Shown: positions 1 through 10,894, counted from the first letter of the stretch. The stretch: 64,000 bases of DNA from Wolfiporia cocos (GCA_029448655.1 JACCLO010000001.1:2356001-2420000), one strand, 5' to 3'. A program made the numbers and translations. The notes: generated by a model from the sequence alone, not told the origin.

Positions 1-347
1 TTGGGGTCGCGGAATATCGTCAGAAGATACCAAACCTGCCAGGGTTTGTATCATAGCATGAGGATGTACTTGACGAATCTACGGTGCTATTTTCGGGAGT
101 TGTTGAAGTAGAATCCGGGACATTCGCACAAGCAGGGGATGTGAGCAGGGAAATGTCTAGTCGAGTAACCGCTCCAGGCACCTGCAGAGCTATGCCCTCC
201 TCAGTTGTGGGCACGCAGTCGACTAGATAGGCGGGTCTTCGACGTTTCGCCCTGTCCTACTTATAGAGTATACAAAGGTATCATTTGTGGTAGACGAAGA
301 CGCTTCTGGCATCTGTGCGAGAGTTAGTTGCGTGTGTAATTAATTGG
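1..347. other. Unassigned sequence at window edge
   Basis: No coding region with a recognisable motif is visible. The only open frame is short and has no protein-like composition. Nothing else is seen here. Confidence 0.4.
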
Positions 348-590
348 TTAACGAACCTCAGATATCTCCTCCTCAAACCTTAGCTCTTCGTGCAGTGCTA
401 GTACGCCTCCACCATCCTCGGTCCTCGGCAATTTTCTTTGAGTAACATCTTTTTGTCGCATTTTCCGCTTTTTGATGGCATCCTTGAGGACTCTACCACT
501 TTTCGGGCACTTGCCTTGGTGTCTCTCAAGACCATGCTTGTTGTAGAAGTCTTCTCTGCCACAGTCAATGCAATGTAGAGCCATGTATAG
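348..590 (-). pseudogene. C2H2-like zinc-finger fragment, transposase N-terminus type
   Basis: A minus-strand frame carries C-x2-C-x10-L-x2-H-x4-C spacing (motif CIDCGREDFYNKHGLERHQ followed by KC) and then a very basic stretch. This finger plus basic tail resembles the N-terminus of Tnp2/Plavaka-type transposases of basidiomycetes. No transposase catalytic part follows on either side, so it is read as a stranded fragment. The methionine at about 584 is the most natural start for the finger part; the hydrophobic residues upstream of it look like non-coding read-through. It could instead be the first exon of an unrelated zinc-finger gene. Confidence 0.35.
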
Positions 591-854
591 AAAGATAGTC
601 CAGAAAACAAGGTGCATAATCGAGTAAAGGGTCGTGGATAACTGCAAGCGCCGGATGCCACAGACGCATCAAGCACGTGTTTCTTCTTGAGTTAGCCACT
701 TTTTCGTGCACATGTACTATGGCTTCACAACTCCCTAACAACTCCCTCTCATATCCGGTTGCTTTTTCCGTGTTCCAACCTTAACTTGTCGCTGAGAGTA
801 TCTGACTATAGGAGATAGCACCTGACTGCATCTCGGAATGCCCAACGGAACACT

Positions 855-862
855 AACTGACC
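855..862. repeat. hAT target-site duplication, left copy
   Basis: AACTGACC directly precedes the left terminal inverted repeat. The identical 8-mer follows the right terminus at 2597-2604. Eight bases is the hallmark duplication length of hAT-superfamily transposition. Confidence 0.85.
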
Positions 863-2596
863 TAGTGTTGCCGAAGTTCGGTTCAGTTCAGGTTCAGGGG
901 GGTCTGGGGCTGAACCTAGAACTGAACCGACTGCAGGGAGCCTGAACCTGAACCTGAACCTGGACTGAACCTGCTGAACTGGTTCAGCAGGTTCGGTTCA
1001 TGGTTCGAACTAGGTTCGAACCACTAAATGACTTGCTTTTCTAGAATGTAAAAATCATAATGTTGAGTCCACTGGAGTAACCAATATGCTGCAAAATAAA
1101 TGTGCCATAGACATTAGAACCATGTAAGAACACCGAGACGTGACCAAACACGCATCAAAATGACGCAGAATGCACCACGGAAAGCCAGCTGGTAGGCAGA
1201 ATGCCCATCCGAGGTGGTTTAGCCACAGCTCGACCGATCGTGATCAACCTCGATCGTGCTCGCACAGTGAACGTTGAACCTTCGCTGGTTTGCGCACAAT
1301 CTGAAACGTCGCAAAAGCCCTGCGGACACTCTCTGGCTGCTCATCTAGTTAAAGACAGGTACTATCCGACATTTCTCTAGGCTCTCTAGCATAGACAGGT
1401 CTGTCCCAACCTCGACTGCTTTCCTATAGCTTTTTCCATGTCCTGTCTCTCTAAACTCTGTGCACCACCTTAGATCTACGGTCTATCGGTCTCGTAAAAT
1501 AATTTTCTAGTATTCCAGGACAATCCTCACTGTTTCAGGGTTCGTCTCCGACTTGTCTAGCTTGTAGGGTGCATACTCAGATTTTAGGGCACTCAAAATG
1601 TTGTAGAAAACCTTATAGCTCTCTATGTATTTAGGCGATGTGCAGATACAAGAAAATACATTGATTACTGCCAAGACTAAGTTAGACGAAGAGCTGTGCT
1701 CGAGGCGTTCGCTCAGGACTTAGGGAATCAGTTACCAATGTTTTGATTTGATTTATATTATTCCTGATCCATTTAAAATGCCGCCGCCGTTTGAATCGCT
1801 ACAAGCTGCGTGTCTCCTAGGTACATTGCTCGCCATCGACCCCTTAAACACCTCACCTATCGTGGCACATCCTGACCTGCCCGGGAAACCCGAGGGAAAT
1901 ATTTTTCTGACAACACCAAACTTCAAGTTCTGCAGTGCCTCTGTTTGGTGTCTATTGGGCTGCTACATTCCAAATCGGCTCTGCGTCTTCTTTACAGTGG
2001 TAAAACATAACTTATGATGCACAATAGTCACTCAAGGCAGCAGATTTGAGCAGTTCAGTAATCAGAATCCATGAGCAGAATGAGTGTGAATTAGCCTGAG
2101 GCAAAGCTAATAACAAACCTTATTAGACAGCTCTGTATATAACCTAGGCTCATGGATATGAAGTGAAACATTGTGAACTACATTTTTTACTTCATCTGAC
2201 AGCAGTGAGTGTAGCCCAGTGCCAAAGAAAGCACAGTACTTCCAACATGGGGCTGAGCTCTCACCATATTGGGAGACTGGAGTATATCAGTGCTGATGCT
2301 TGCCATTGTGAAGCCAGTTATCCATAGTTTACTGCAACAATACTATAGCAAAGATGGCAAGAATTGATCGTAGTTTATGCTTATCCACCAGCAGTTGCCA
2401 GGAATATGTTAATGCTAAGTGGTTCAAGGTTCAGTCCGGTTCGAACCTGGTTCAAGGGTACCCATGGCCCCCCTGAACCAAGAACCGAACCTTGACATCC
2501 TACCCTGAACCGGACCTGGACTGAACCTGAACCTAGGTTCGGTTCCGGCGGTTCAGGTTCTGAACCTTGGTTCTGAACTGAACTTCGGCAACACTA
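863..2596. mobile_element. Non-autonomous hAT-superfamily DNA transposon (1,734 bp)
   Basis: The element begins TAGTGTTGCCGAAGTTC and ends with its exact reverse complement (GAACTTCGGCAACACTA). It is bounded by a perfect 8-bp duplication, AACTGACC. Both subterminal regions (about 880-1,020 and 2,420-2,580) are dense in GGTTC/GAACC words in both orientations, which could be transposase-binding repeats. The interior has no transposase-like frame; the 89-residue frame at 1748-2017 has no recognisable domain. TIR sequence and 8-bp duplication are diagnostic of hAT elements, so this is read as a non-autonomous copy mobilised in trans. The intact duplication and intact ends suggest it is fairly young. 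It sits in sequence related to the repeats at 2.6-3.7 kb. Confidence 0.85.
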
Positions 2597-2604
2597 AACT
2601 GACC
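2597..2604. repeat. hAT target-site duplication, right copy
   Basis: AACTGACC directly follows the right terminal inverted repeat and is identical to the copy at 855-862. Confidence 0.85.
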
Positions 2605-2689
2605 GGAACGCCCAATGGAAGAAGCTAGTATCAATGCTTCCTCGCATGCATATACATGTTCCTCATTTAGATGCCTTGGCTAGACTACT

Positions 2690-3740
2690 GTTTTGCACAT
2701 ATCTAAGCGCATATGAGAAAGGTGAGTGCTTAGCTTAACATCATCGAGCCTTCCTTCGGTCTCGGTCGTATCCTGTACACACTCCTGATGCATTAGGTGA
2801 GTATTTCCATGAGCACTTCTACCTTTCTAAGCGCATATGAGAAAGGTGAGTGCCTAACTTAGCGTCATCGAGCCTTCCTTCGGTCTCGGTCGTATACTGT
2901 ACATGCTCCTGGTGCAGTAGGTTAGTGTTACTGCACGCATCTCTACCTCCTAAGTGTAGACATGAATGGTGAGTTCTTATTCCGATGTCATTGAGCCTTC
3001 CTTCGGTCTCAGTCGTATACTATCCTTGAGGCATTGATGTCCAATTTGGACTTTGTAGCAATGGTGATAATGATCCACAAGTCATCTCATCTGTACACCC
3101 ACACACTGTGCTCGCAATAGGTCAATCATCGCTCGGAATGCCAAGCAGGGTGCCAAGCGGAAGAAGACATGAAGACCAATGGAACACCCAATAAACGAAG
3201 ACACGAACACAAGAATTTGTAATTGCAGATCTCGCACACCTATCTGTGCCTTACCCGGACCGTCGAGCCAGACTAATTCCTTGCACACATCTACATGTTC
3301 CTCATCATGATCATCAAACTAGGTTACTTCCTTGTGCACATCTACATGTTCCTTTCAACTAGGCTACATACTTGCGTGGCTCTATCTCTCTTTGTGCAAG
3401 GTGAGTACATTACCCAACGTCATCGAGCCTTCCCTCGGTCTCGGTCATATACTGTACATGCTTCTGGTGCAGCAGGTGAGCATTTCCATGCGCATCTCTA
3501 CTCTTCTAATCGAGTTTGAGGAAGGTAAGTGCTTAAATCGACATCATCGAGCCTTCCTTCGGTCTCGGTCGTATACTGTACATGCTTCTAGTGTGGTAGG
3601 TAAGTGATACTGTGCGCATCTCTACTCTTCTAATCGAATATGAGGAAGGTGAGTACTCAGCTTAACGTCATTGAGCCTTCCTTCGGTCTCGGTCGTATAC
3701 TGTACACACTTCTAACATATATGTGAGTAATTTCTTACCA
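2690..3740. repeat. Tandem repeat of ~124 bp in two blocks
   Basis: A core reading GAGCCTTCCTTCGGTCTCGG recurs at 2746, 2870, 2993, 3425, 3549 and 3673, with one or two substitutions per copy. Within each block of three the spacing is 123-124 bp. Units also share flanking words: a TCTAA-rich stretch before GGTGAGTG, and GTCGTATACTGTACA after the core. The two blocks are separated by about 430 bp that holds a smaller direct duplication (ACATCTACATGTTCCT, about 3,288 and 3,338). Frames here translate in fragments only and look non-coding. Each core could fold into a short stem with CGAG and CTCG pairing. Confidence 0.8.
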
Positions 3741-3756
3741 CACATCCTAATATTTG

Positions 3757-5640
3757 TCATTGGAGAGATAGACGAGACTCAATTGCTCGCACTAATGAGC
3801 TTGCATTCAAATTTGACAGCCGATCTTCTGACCATTTGAGATTTATAGCGTACAAGAAATATGTATACGAGCAACAGCAGTACATGAGGAGGCAATGCGA
3901 GTATGGAAGCGAAGGGGAGCAGCGATCTTTCTTTGGTACAACCATGTAGTCCGAAATTTAATAGCAGTATACATTTATGGAGCGACAATAGCAGCGACAA
4001 GGTCAAACGATAGCAGAGAAAGCATTGACGAGAGTAAATTTGGAGCTTCGTGACAATAGACGAGGAATAGGATATCTTGCCTGGATGCATTAGAGATCAC
4101 ATCTGACGTGCTTGGCATTCTTGCGTGAGCTATCTCCGTCGTCACCAATGTTGCACTTGTGCTTGTTAGGGGTAACTTGTTCAGGCGAGCCGACATCGAC
4201 GAGAGTTGTGTCCCTGTTGACCAGCACATTGCTAGAGGTAGTGGTGTTGCTAGCGTTCGGCTGATTACGCCTCTGAAATCGAGAAAAAACATGTTCTCAA
4301 GATAATCAAGTGCAACCATGCAACAGCGAATACTCACCCAAGAAGCCTTTTTACTGGGATGTGGGTCAGGTATCTTGTCAGGGTCTGGGAGACAATGGCT
4401 AAATGCGCATATATTTCGTTGATATTTGAGTTGGCAAAGCACGTTAAAAACTCACTACAAACTGAATCCTTCGGAGATCTGTATTTCGTCCTCCATCGTT
4501 CCTCTATCTAATCTGTATGATGCGGAACTGATTTGGTTCAAAGAGTGGAGTAGCAGATTTGCAGTTGTGCGATGTGAATCATTGTAATCATTTTGTCAAC
4601 ATCGTAATTGAGAAATGGACGAGACTCAATTGCTCAAGCTCAGAATTCTCACTCTGCAGGAAGTACAAGATCAGGGCCGTTGCAGGGCCACTCCCTCAAC
4701 TTCTCATGCCTTCCTAGACAGTGCAAATTATTATCAAAGCGATCATGCAGTTGAGACCGTATCTGAGAAATGGACGAGACTCAATTGCTCAAGCGTGAGC
4801 GCACATTGACCAAATGTGTAACCCTAACTACTATTGAAACTCAGATAAACCCAAACCTTCGTCTGGGTGGCTGAAGTGGCTGAAGCAGATTTCGACATCA
4901 TTCGACTTGTGCAGTCCACAGCTACGGCAACACATTGTCAGAAATTCTGACGCTCCAGTCACATATAGTGTAGGATCCACTCTATACTTAAGCGCTGTGA
5001 TCATGATTCTATCGTTGCTCTTGGTGAGTGGTGTAGGAAAATATCGAGAAAGTCAGGGCCGAAACAGACATGCAGTCGTAGAACATGTGCTACGTGAGAT
5101 CTGTACGGCTACATAGTGTATAAATATACACATACTATCTTAATACAATGAAGAAGATCATACTACTATAGCGCCTGCCCGATCATGCTTGTTAATATAA
5201 TATGCCTATTCAAAGATCGGTATGTGTTTTAGACACCATCTGATGGAATGCCCCACCACTCACTGAGAGTCAATCCTTAAATCATGAAAATATTCTGGTA
5301 CATAGCTTATATGATATAGTATATCGTGCAATGGCAAAAGGTACAGATAATACGGATTGGACTCTCTACCACTTTGCAACCTTGGAGACACTGTGACATC
5401 ATAGTGCACAGTATTTATAGTGGTAGATATGCTATGTTACACATTCATATTCTCAGAACTATGTTTCTCTACTGATATGTATACATTATAAACATTATCT
5501 TGACCACATATCTCATCTAATTGATTGACAGTAGCATGTCTATGACATTTAGCTGCCATGTGGAACACTCACAGACTTCAACTTCAAGGAGAGACCTTGT
5601 ATTACTTCAATAGTAACTCGCTCAAGAGCTCTAGCAATTT
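3757..5640. other. Gene-poor region with dispersed direct repeats
   Basis: No convincing gene is visible; the minus-strand frame at 3975-4442 lacks domain character. A 30-nt word (TGAGAAATGGACGAGACTCA and 10 more bases) occurs at 4609-4638 and again at 4764-4793, with a relative at about 3,764. A 60-nt stretch at 4651-4712 recurs in diverged form at 5791-5852. A 22-nt word at 4856-4877 (CCTTCGTCTGGGTGGCTGAA plus GT) is also found near the inner ends of the large inverted repeat, at 45943-45964 and 52692-52713. The pattern suggests nested, decayed mobile-element remains. Confidence 0.45.
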
Positions 5641-6047
5641 AGAGTCATCAAATGCTAAGGACTAAGCTCAGAATCAAGTGGGAGGTCGGAGGCACCATAG
5701 GAGGAACCAGCCACCGACGTGTCAGGTGCATCAGGATGTGTCACATCACAGATGTGACGTCACCTGGTCGTGTTTTCAGATTTGTGCCTCACTCTGCAGG
5801 AAGCACAAGATCAGGGCCGGCGCAGGGCCACTTCCTCAACTGCTCGCGCCCTCTACAGTTCAGCAGACTCTATGCCATTATTACATTTACAAAAAAAAGT
5901 AGAGCTTGATTTATGCTGAAGCATGGAGAGAGCACGTGAGCGCGTTACGCGCTTAAAACAGAGCACGCATCGGCTTCCGCAACTCAATCTCGTTCCTTCA
6001 TCTCCGTAGTCTTCTTCACTGATAGGCGAGCCTCGACTATATCAAAT
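5641..6047. other. Unassigned sequence upstream of the DUF6698-like pseudogene
   Basis: Includes the second copy of the dispersed repeat (5791-5852) and a short palindrome, AGCGCG-TTA-CGCGCT, near 5940. The pyrimidine-rich stretch at about 5,990-6,020 lies just upstream of the ATG at 6048 and may be remains of a promoter. Confidence 0.35.
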
Positions 6048-6365
6048 ATGGCTCACGTATCTGGATCCTTAGCTTCTTGTGCCAAGGGAGCCACCGCTCG
6101 TGCGCAACATTTCCAGTCTACACCAGCTTCCCGTCCAGGCCCACAGCCAGCCTATAAAGGTGCGCAAACAATGTGTGAGGAGGATGATCAGCTGGCAGCG
6201 AAGCACGCTTGCGTGGACTCAACTGGTGCTTCTCAGCATCACCACTCCTCTGGCAAGGAAGTCACTGCTGGAGCAGCAACAGCAGGCAGGGCCTCCAATG
6301 CGAGACGTGCATGAGACAAATCTTCGGATGAAGAAGAGGACGAGACAAGCAATCAAGAAAATGAA

Positions 6366-6422
6366 GATCAATAAAATCAAGAAAATCAAGAAAATCAAGA
6401 AAATCAAGAAAATCAAGAAGAT
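6366..6422 (+). repeat. 9-bp microsatellite in the pseudogene N-terminus
   Basis: Perfect copies of AAAATCAAG in tandem; in the gene frame they encode repeated Asn-Gln-Glu. The first unit has been altered to a TAA stop at 6372-6374. Confidence 0.75.
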
Positions 6423-6782
6423 CCAGAGGAGAGAGAAGTGGACGAGGACGAAGAAGACGAAGACCCGGTACTCAAGCTGCCGGGAACTAAGAAGGAATTC
6501 AAAGACCTGATCAACTGCATGCAGCACAAGGATGCGAAGTCTGTCATCCCTGCAAATAGGTAAGTCGCCAGTTTTGCAGCATATATGCGCCTTTCTGATA
6601 CCACATCGCCAGCCGGTGTCTCGTATCATATGCGAAGGCAGGCCGATGGGTCATGCGCGCCATTAATACCTTCATGGACATCAAGCTTTCCCTGGAGATT
6701 GGGATGACGCTCGATGGAGTCCCGGAAGCTGAATGGTGCACGTCCGAGTTCAAGCGTCTGTGCGTTTTTGTCACAGATTATT

Positions 6783-7081
6783 AGGGGCTTGGAAAACCCC
6801 AGTGGCACAAATATATACCATAAGGCATGACCGCACAAGGTATAAGCCAAAATACCTAAGGGCAAGCACCCAGTGTGGGAATATGAACTACACATATAGT
6901 GTGTCCCGCCTATAACAGCAGAGCTGTTATAGTGGCCCTTTTGGCTAAAGGGTGTTAGACACAAGTCTCCACGAGCTACCGGTCTGGGACTGCCGGTTGG
7001 TCTTGTGACAGTTTTTCTTGATTTACACTCCGAGATACCTGCATACATGTGCCCATATAGTGCGCATAAATGCAGGTATCG
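6783..7081. repeat. Block of consecutive hairpins inside the DUF6698-like pseudogene
   Basis: In 300 bp there is a run of perfect inverted repeats: GGGG/CCCC (6784-6787, 6797-6800), TATACC/GGTATA (6814-6819, 6839-6844), CTATAACAGC/GCTGTTATAG with a 3-nt loop (6910-6919, 6923-6932), CCCTTT/AAAGGG with a 5-nt loop (6936-6941, 6947-6952), CACAAG/CTTGTG (6960-6965, 7002-7007) enclosing ACCGG/CCGGT (6978-6982, 6993-6997), and GATACCTGCAT/ATGCAGGTATC (7034-7044, 7070-7080). It lies where the gene model has a long gap between exons, so it is probably an insertion in or creating an intron. No family is recognised. Confidence 0.6.
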
Positions 7082-8136
7082 CGCATTTTTTCGCTGTCTG
7101 ATAGCACATAGCTCTAATGATGAGATCCGACACCAACTCCACAACTATCACAAGCTCATCAAAGCTTGTCCTTGCCTGCGTACGCAAATCACTTACTTTG
7201 AGAGGTATCCCAATGCCACCCTACAGCTGGTGAAATTCGTGCGTACATATATTTGAGATCTCATCTTCTGACTGTATGTTTTGGTTAGCTCGTGTCAAAG
7301 GCACGCAACACATGCAACGATGATGTTGCGAAGCTCAAACGACTAGCTCTCTCGTATCTTCCTGACCTCGACCGCCCCGACATCCCCAAAATTGACCATA
7401 ACGTTGACAAGAAAAAACATGGATTCCATCACCCCACCACAGGTCAGCTCCTTGTGCCACGCAAGTGGTGAGATGACTTTGACGAAGACCCTGCCGAGTA
7501 AGTCACGCTAGTTACTTGATTGACGTTCTAATGGTATTGCACAGATTTTGTCGAGCAGCACTCGAAGGCGAGGTCGAGATTACTGCAGACCACTTCCCCT
7601 TGCTCTGCTATCCCGAGAATGAATTTGTAAGGGACCATCCCAACATCAATCTACTCCTGTCACCTATTTTGGCTGTGGTACGTGCGTGGTTTCCCAGAGA
7701 TACTCTGCTGACATCTTCAGTAGAATGACCGCTGCTTATTCAGAGGACCAAAGGCTGGTTTCGGCGAGTATGCGCCTGGCGCCAGGCCTGGGTGCCCTTC
7801 AATATCCAAGTATTACAAGATGAAGGAGGTGACGAAGGAAACAATCACATATACTGCCTGCCTCATACATTCCGATCTCAATTCTCGTGCAACGCTAATA
7901 ATTTTTTTAGGCACGCTTTGCATATAGCGCACAGGAATCGTGGAGCGAAGCCGAAGACAACTTCGTCGTTCAAGAATTTTACGAAAACATCATCAAGCTG
8001 TTCACCAACAAGAAGTGGGGGGAAAAGACGATTGCTTGGTGGAACAAGTAAGTGGATCGGATCCTTAGGATACTTGTCTCACAACAATGTCACAATCCTT
8101 GTGACCCTAATGCTGACAGGGCGCAAGTCCTGGTGA

Positions 8137-8836
8137 CGACCTAGAAACCAAGCCTAGGAAGCCAAGAGGTAACCACACCAAGAGGTTGGTTCTGCAGCGC
8201 ATAATCTCATGCAGCAAAGAGGTAGGAAAGAGGGAACACACTCCCATAGTCAGGCCATAATCAAGTTGGACCTAAGCATGAACATTCTAAGTCTGGCGGC
8301 GCAAGGCCCAGACCCTTGTATATATACATGTTGGTAGCGCATAAACTACTTGTAAGTAAGACCACCCTAAACTAAGGTGGTCTGTGCATAGTTGGCTCTG
8401 TAAGCCAGATTGTATCATAATGCCAGTAATGGCGGCATAATGGTGTGCTACCCTAAATATAGCTGGTAACCCTAGAGATGACCTCACATATCTAAAGATA
8501 AGTCTATGAGGTCATAATGATGTCAGTAATGACCAAGCCCAGGCAGGGCTAGATGAGTGATGTCACTAATGATGTAGTTATGGTGCCTGACAACGTCTAG
8601 GCTTGTAAGTAAGAGATAACGTCACCTGACCAGGTGCCTGTGATGGTACCCGATGCCGCTATCTAATCTGAGAGTTTAGTAGATCACGTGACTTACTGAA
8701 TTGAGGTCACATGATCCGATAAGTTTTGAGAGGCAGTAGTGCCTATGATTCTATGCCTAATGCGCGAGTTGGGAAGTGTAGGGCCCTAGGAAAAGGGCTG
8801 CACGACTTTAATTATGACTAGGAGGATGAAATGTAA
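8137..8836. other. Non-coding, LTR-like stretch
   Basis: No frame of note. Contains repeated words of the form AATGATGTCAGTAATGAC (about 8,410-8,580) and a promoter-like TATATATA at about 8,318. The composition resembles a degenerate LTR or other element inserted in the tail of the preceding pseudogene, but no paired TG...CA ends or target duplication were established. Confidence 0.3.
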
Positions 8837-9205
8837 ATGCCAGGAAAATCCGTGACAAACAAGTATAGGGAAATTTGGGGGAGACAAGTCAAGGTTGTTG
8901 CGCCCAATGGGAAGAGGATTCGAAGACTCGAGGGGCCGTCCGCATTGGATCTCATCTTTGCTGGCTTTGCCGCTGACGAAGCGGCAGGCAGAGTCGCTGG
9001 GAGCGCTAACTTAGAGCAAGGCACCCTCGCTTCTGCCGATATATCGTCTTTGCCGAGCTCCCCGTCCTCACCAAACCACTCGTCCTTGGCGGAGCCCTCG
9101 TCCTCGGCGGAGCCCTTGTCCTCAGCGGAGCCCTTGTCCTCGGCTGACCCCTCGTCCTCGGTGGACCCCTCGTCCTCGGCAGACCCCTCATCCTCGCCTT
9201 CCTAG
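8837..9205 (+). CDS. Hypothetical protein with Ser-rich hexapeptide repeats
   Basis: A 122-residue frame starts at ATG 8837. The first 60 residues are basic then alanine-rich. The second half consists of imperfect six-residue repeats of the type SSAEPS/SSADPS, encoded by 18-bp tandem units at about 9,080-9,195. No family recognised. It may be a displaced 3' exon of the DUF6698-like pseudogene rather than a gene, because it follows that gene on the same strand after an insertion-like stretch. Confidence 0.3.
   Translation: MPGKSVTNKYREIWGRQVKVVAPNGKRIRRLEGPSALDLIFAGFAADEAAGRVAGSANLEQGTLASADISSLPSSPSSPNHSSLAEPSSSAEPLSSAEPLSSADPSSSVDPSSSADPSSSPS
9080..9197. repeat. 18-bp tandem minisatellite
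   Basis: Imperfect tandem copies of an 18-bp unit of the form TCGTCCTCGGCGGAGCCC; about six copies, differing by single substitutions such as GAG/GAC. Confidence 0.7.
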
Positions 9206-9257
9206 AGCTCTTCTGATGCCTAATCTCTGCTCTGTTACTATACTCTCTCTCTGCTTG

Positions 9258-10240
9258 CTATGGTTCCGGCATCCTAGTCACCGCTACTTCTGTACAGTGG
9301 CCAAATCCTTGGGTCAACTTCGCGTTAACCCTAAAGCAAGGTCTATATGGCGCCGGTACTTTCTTTGCCCTGATACCGAACACTTTGGGTATGGTACAGC
9401 CCGGAGATGCGAAATTTGATAGCTCGTAGTGATGTAGATACAGGGCAGGTACAATATTAATATATCTTTACCAGCTCACTACATTCCATGCTTGAATAAG
9501 ACACAGAAAGCATGCGAAGCCAACACTGCTCAGTGCTGGAAAGTGGCAAACGCATCACAGTAAAGGATTTGTACTGAACAAGAAGGCTATTCAACTGACG
9601 AATATCCTGCTCAATCTTCCCAGAGGAATACAACAAATTCTCGTCGAGCCAAATATTTGGGTTGATGAGCTGCAAATGCCAAATCATGGGGAATATAATC
9701 TGGATGCAACTGGTTGCTGCACCAGTTGAATGTGTACTTGAAAATCAACCAGATTCAACGAACAGAAAACCCCTGTTCAGGGTCATTGAGGATGCAGGCC
9801 ACACGTATATTTTGCCCAAATATCACTGAGCTGAACAGTTTCATCACGTTTTTCTAGAGTGCTGTCACAAAATCCCTTTGTGTTCACTATGATAATATAT
9901 TTCCAACATTACAAGCCAAATGCATTAGCATTGATGAGGATGTTGATGTGAGCTTGCGGTTCTTGTCAGTACAAGTCTCACTGCCCATCAGCTTGACTAT
10001 ATACCATATTTGGAGTAGTCAGACAAGTATTACTTTCCATATACAGTATTACTTTTCCACAACTGGCCAAATCCGGACATAGAAATTCCTCAATTTTGAT
10101 TTTCAGACAAATCCACCTAGCCATTTTGTTCCTACCTTCAATTAGAGCATTTTGGCTAGACCGATTATCTCTAGGCGCCAGTTTGAGTGAGCAGTAAGAC
10201 TTGTACAAAAGTAGCGGTGACTAGGGCGCCGGCACCATAG
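9258..10240. mobile_element. 983-bp element with 39-bp terminal inverted repeats
   Basis: The 39 bases at 9258-9296 match the reverse complement of 10202-10240 at 35 positions; a central stretch of 17 bases, CCTAGTCACCGCTACTT, is identical. The interior has no transposase frame. No clean target duplication could be assigned, so the exact ends may lie a few bases inside. It is read as a non-autonomous DNA transposon or foldback element of unknown superfamily. Confidence 0.6.
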
Positions 10241-10894
10241 TGCTCCTTGCTCGTATCAATTTATTGCTCTGTGTCTGACCCACTCCCTACAATGGTCGCT
10301 GTCTTTGCTGCTTTTATTGATCATTGCTCTTGCACACTCCAATATTCCGATCTCCCTCCCTCGCGATGCTGTAATATGCTATACTCTGCACCACGATTTC
10401 TGCGATTCCTGACTGCCCAGTAGATTCGCTTGATGTAGTATGCCATTCGTAGTATTGACCACTGTATTGTAACCACACACCAATTATAATTTGCCCTGGA
10501 CGTACTTCGAGTGCCTCAGATTAATCATCAGTCTGGGCAATTGGTCACAATATAATGTCTGAGTCAATACATTCTGGCCCATGAGGCCTGGCATCTGGTG
10601 GCTGACTTGAAACCATTCACTGGGGGCCCTTGTAAGTTTGCAACAATTCACCAGATGCCTCTACAACTGTGAAACAATCCACCAGATGCCTTTATGAGTT
10701 TCCCAGTGTTCACCAGATGCCACCTGTGACTTTGCAACAGTTTACTGGATGCCTCGATATTTTCCCAGAGGTCAAAATACAAAACATATTTTATCGGCCT
10801 AAATTGGTCTGATAACGTATACCAGTCTGACATTACTTTATCTACGCTTATCTACTATCTCACCTTTTGCTGATCAGATCAGCCATATTTGCAC
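10241..10894. other. Non-coding; short imperfect repeats of CACCAGATGCC
   Basis: No gene seen. The word CACCAGATGCC or a close variant recurs about every 35-45 bp at 10,650-10,755, and its reverse complement (GGCATCTGGTG) stands at 10,589. This looks like a small degenerate minisatellite. Confidence 0.45.

Larger units (their letters stand above)
6048..8135 (+). pseudogene. DUF6698-like gene, decayed by nonsense mutations
   Basis: Exon-like blocks in consistent order resemble the DUF6698 family of Agaricomycete proteins, as I know it: a low-complexity acidic N-terminus with NQE repeats, a block with GRWVMRAINTF, the FHHPTTGQLLVP block, the FRGPKAGFGEYAPG block, and a C-terminal block with AQESWSEAEDNF and IAWWNK. 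Introns such as the one ending CACAG just before codon FCRAAL have good borders. At least four stops interrupt the frame: TGA 6312-6314, TAA 6372-6374, TGA 7469-7471 and TAG 7721-7723. Each is one C-to-T or G-to-A change from a sense codon. The gene is therefore read as dead. The function of the family is unknown to me. Confidence 0.6.

Noticed and set aside
1748..2017. 89-residue frame inside the hAT element as a gene
   Set aside because: No domain, no splice partner and it lies in an otherwise non-coding element.
3295..3607. Frames in the ~124 bp repeat as a repeat-protein gene
   Set aside because: Similar peptides recur, but the frame is not kept over successive units (period 124 is not a multiple of three) and stops separate them.
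2700..3720. Tandem 5S rRNA genes, suggested by the ~120 bp period
   Set aside because: The unit sequence does not contain the conserved 5S internal control region or termini.
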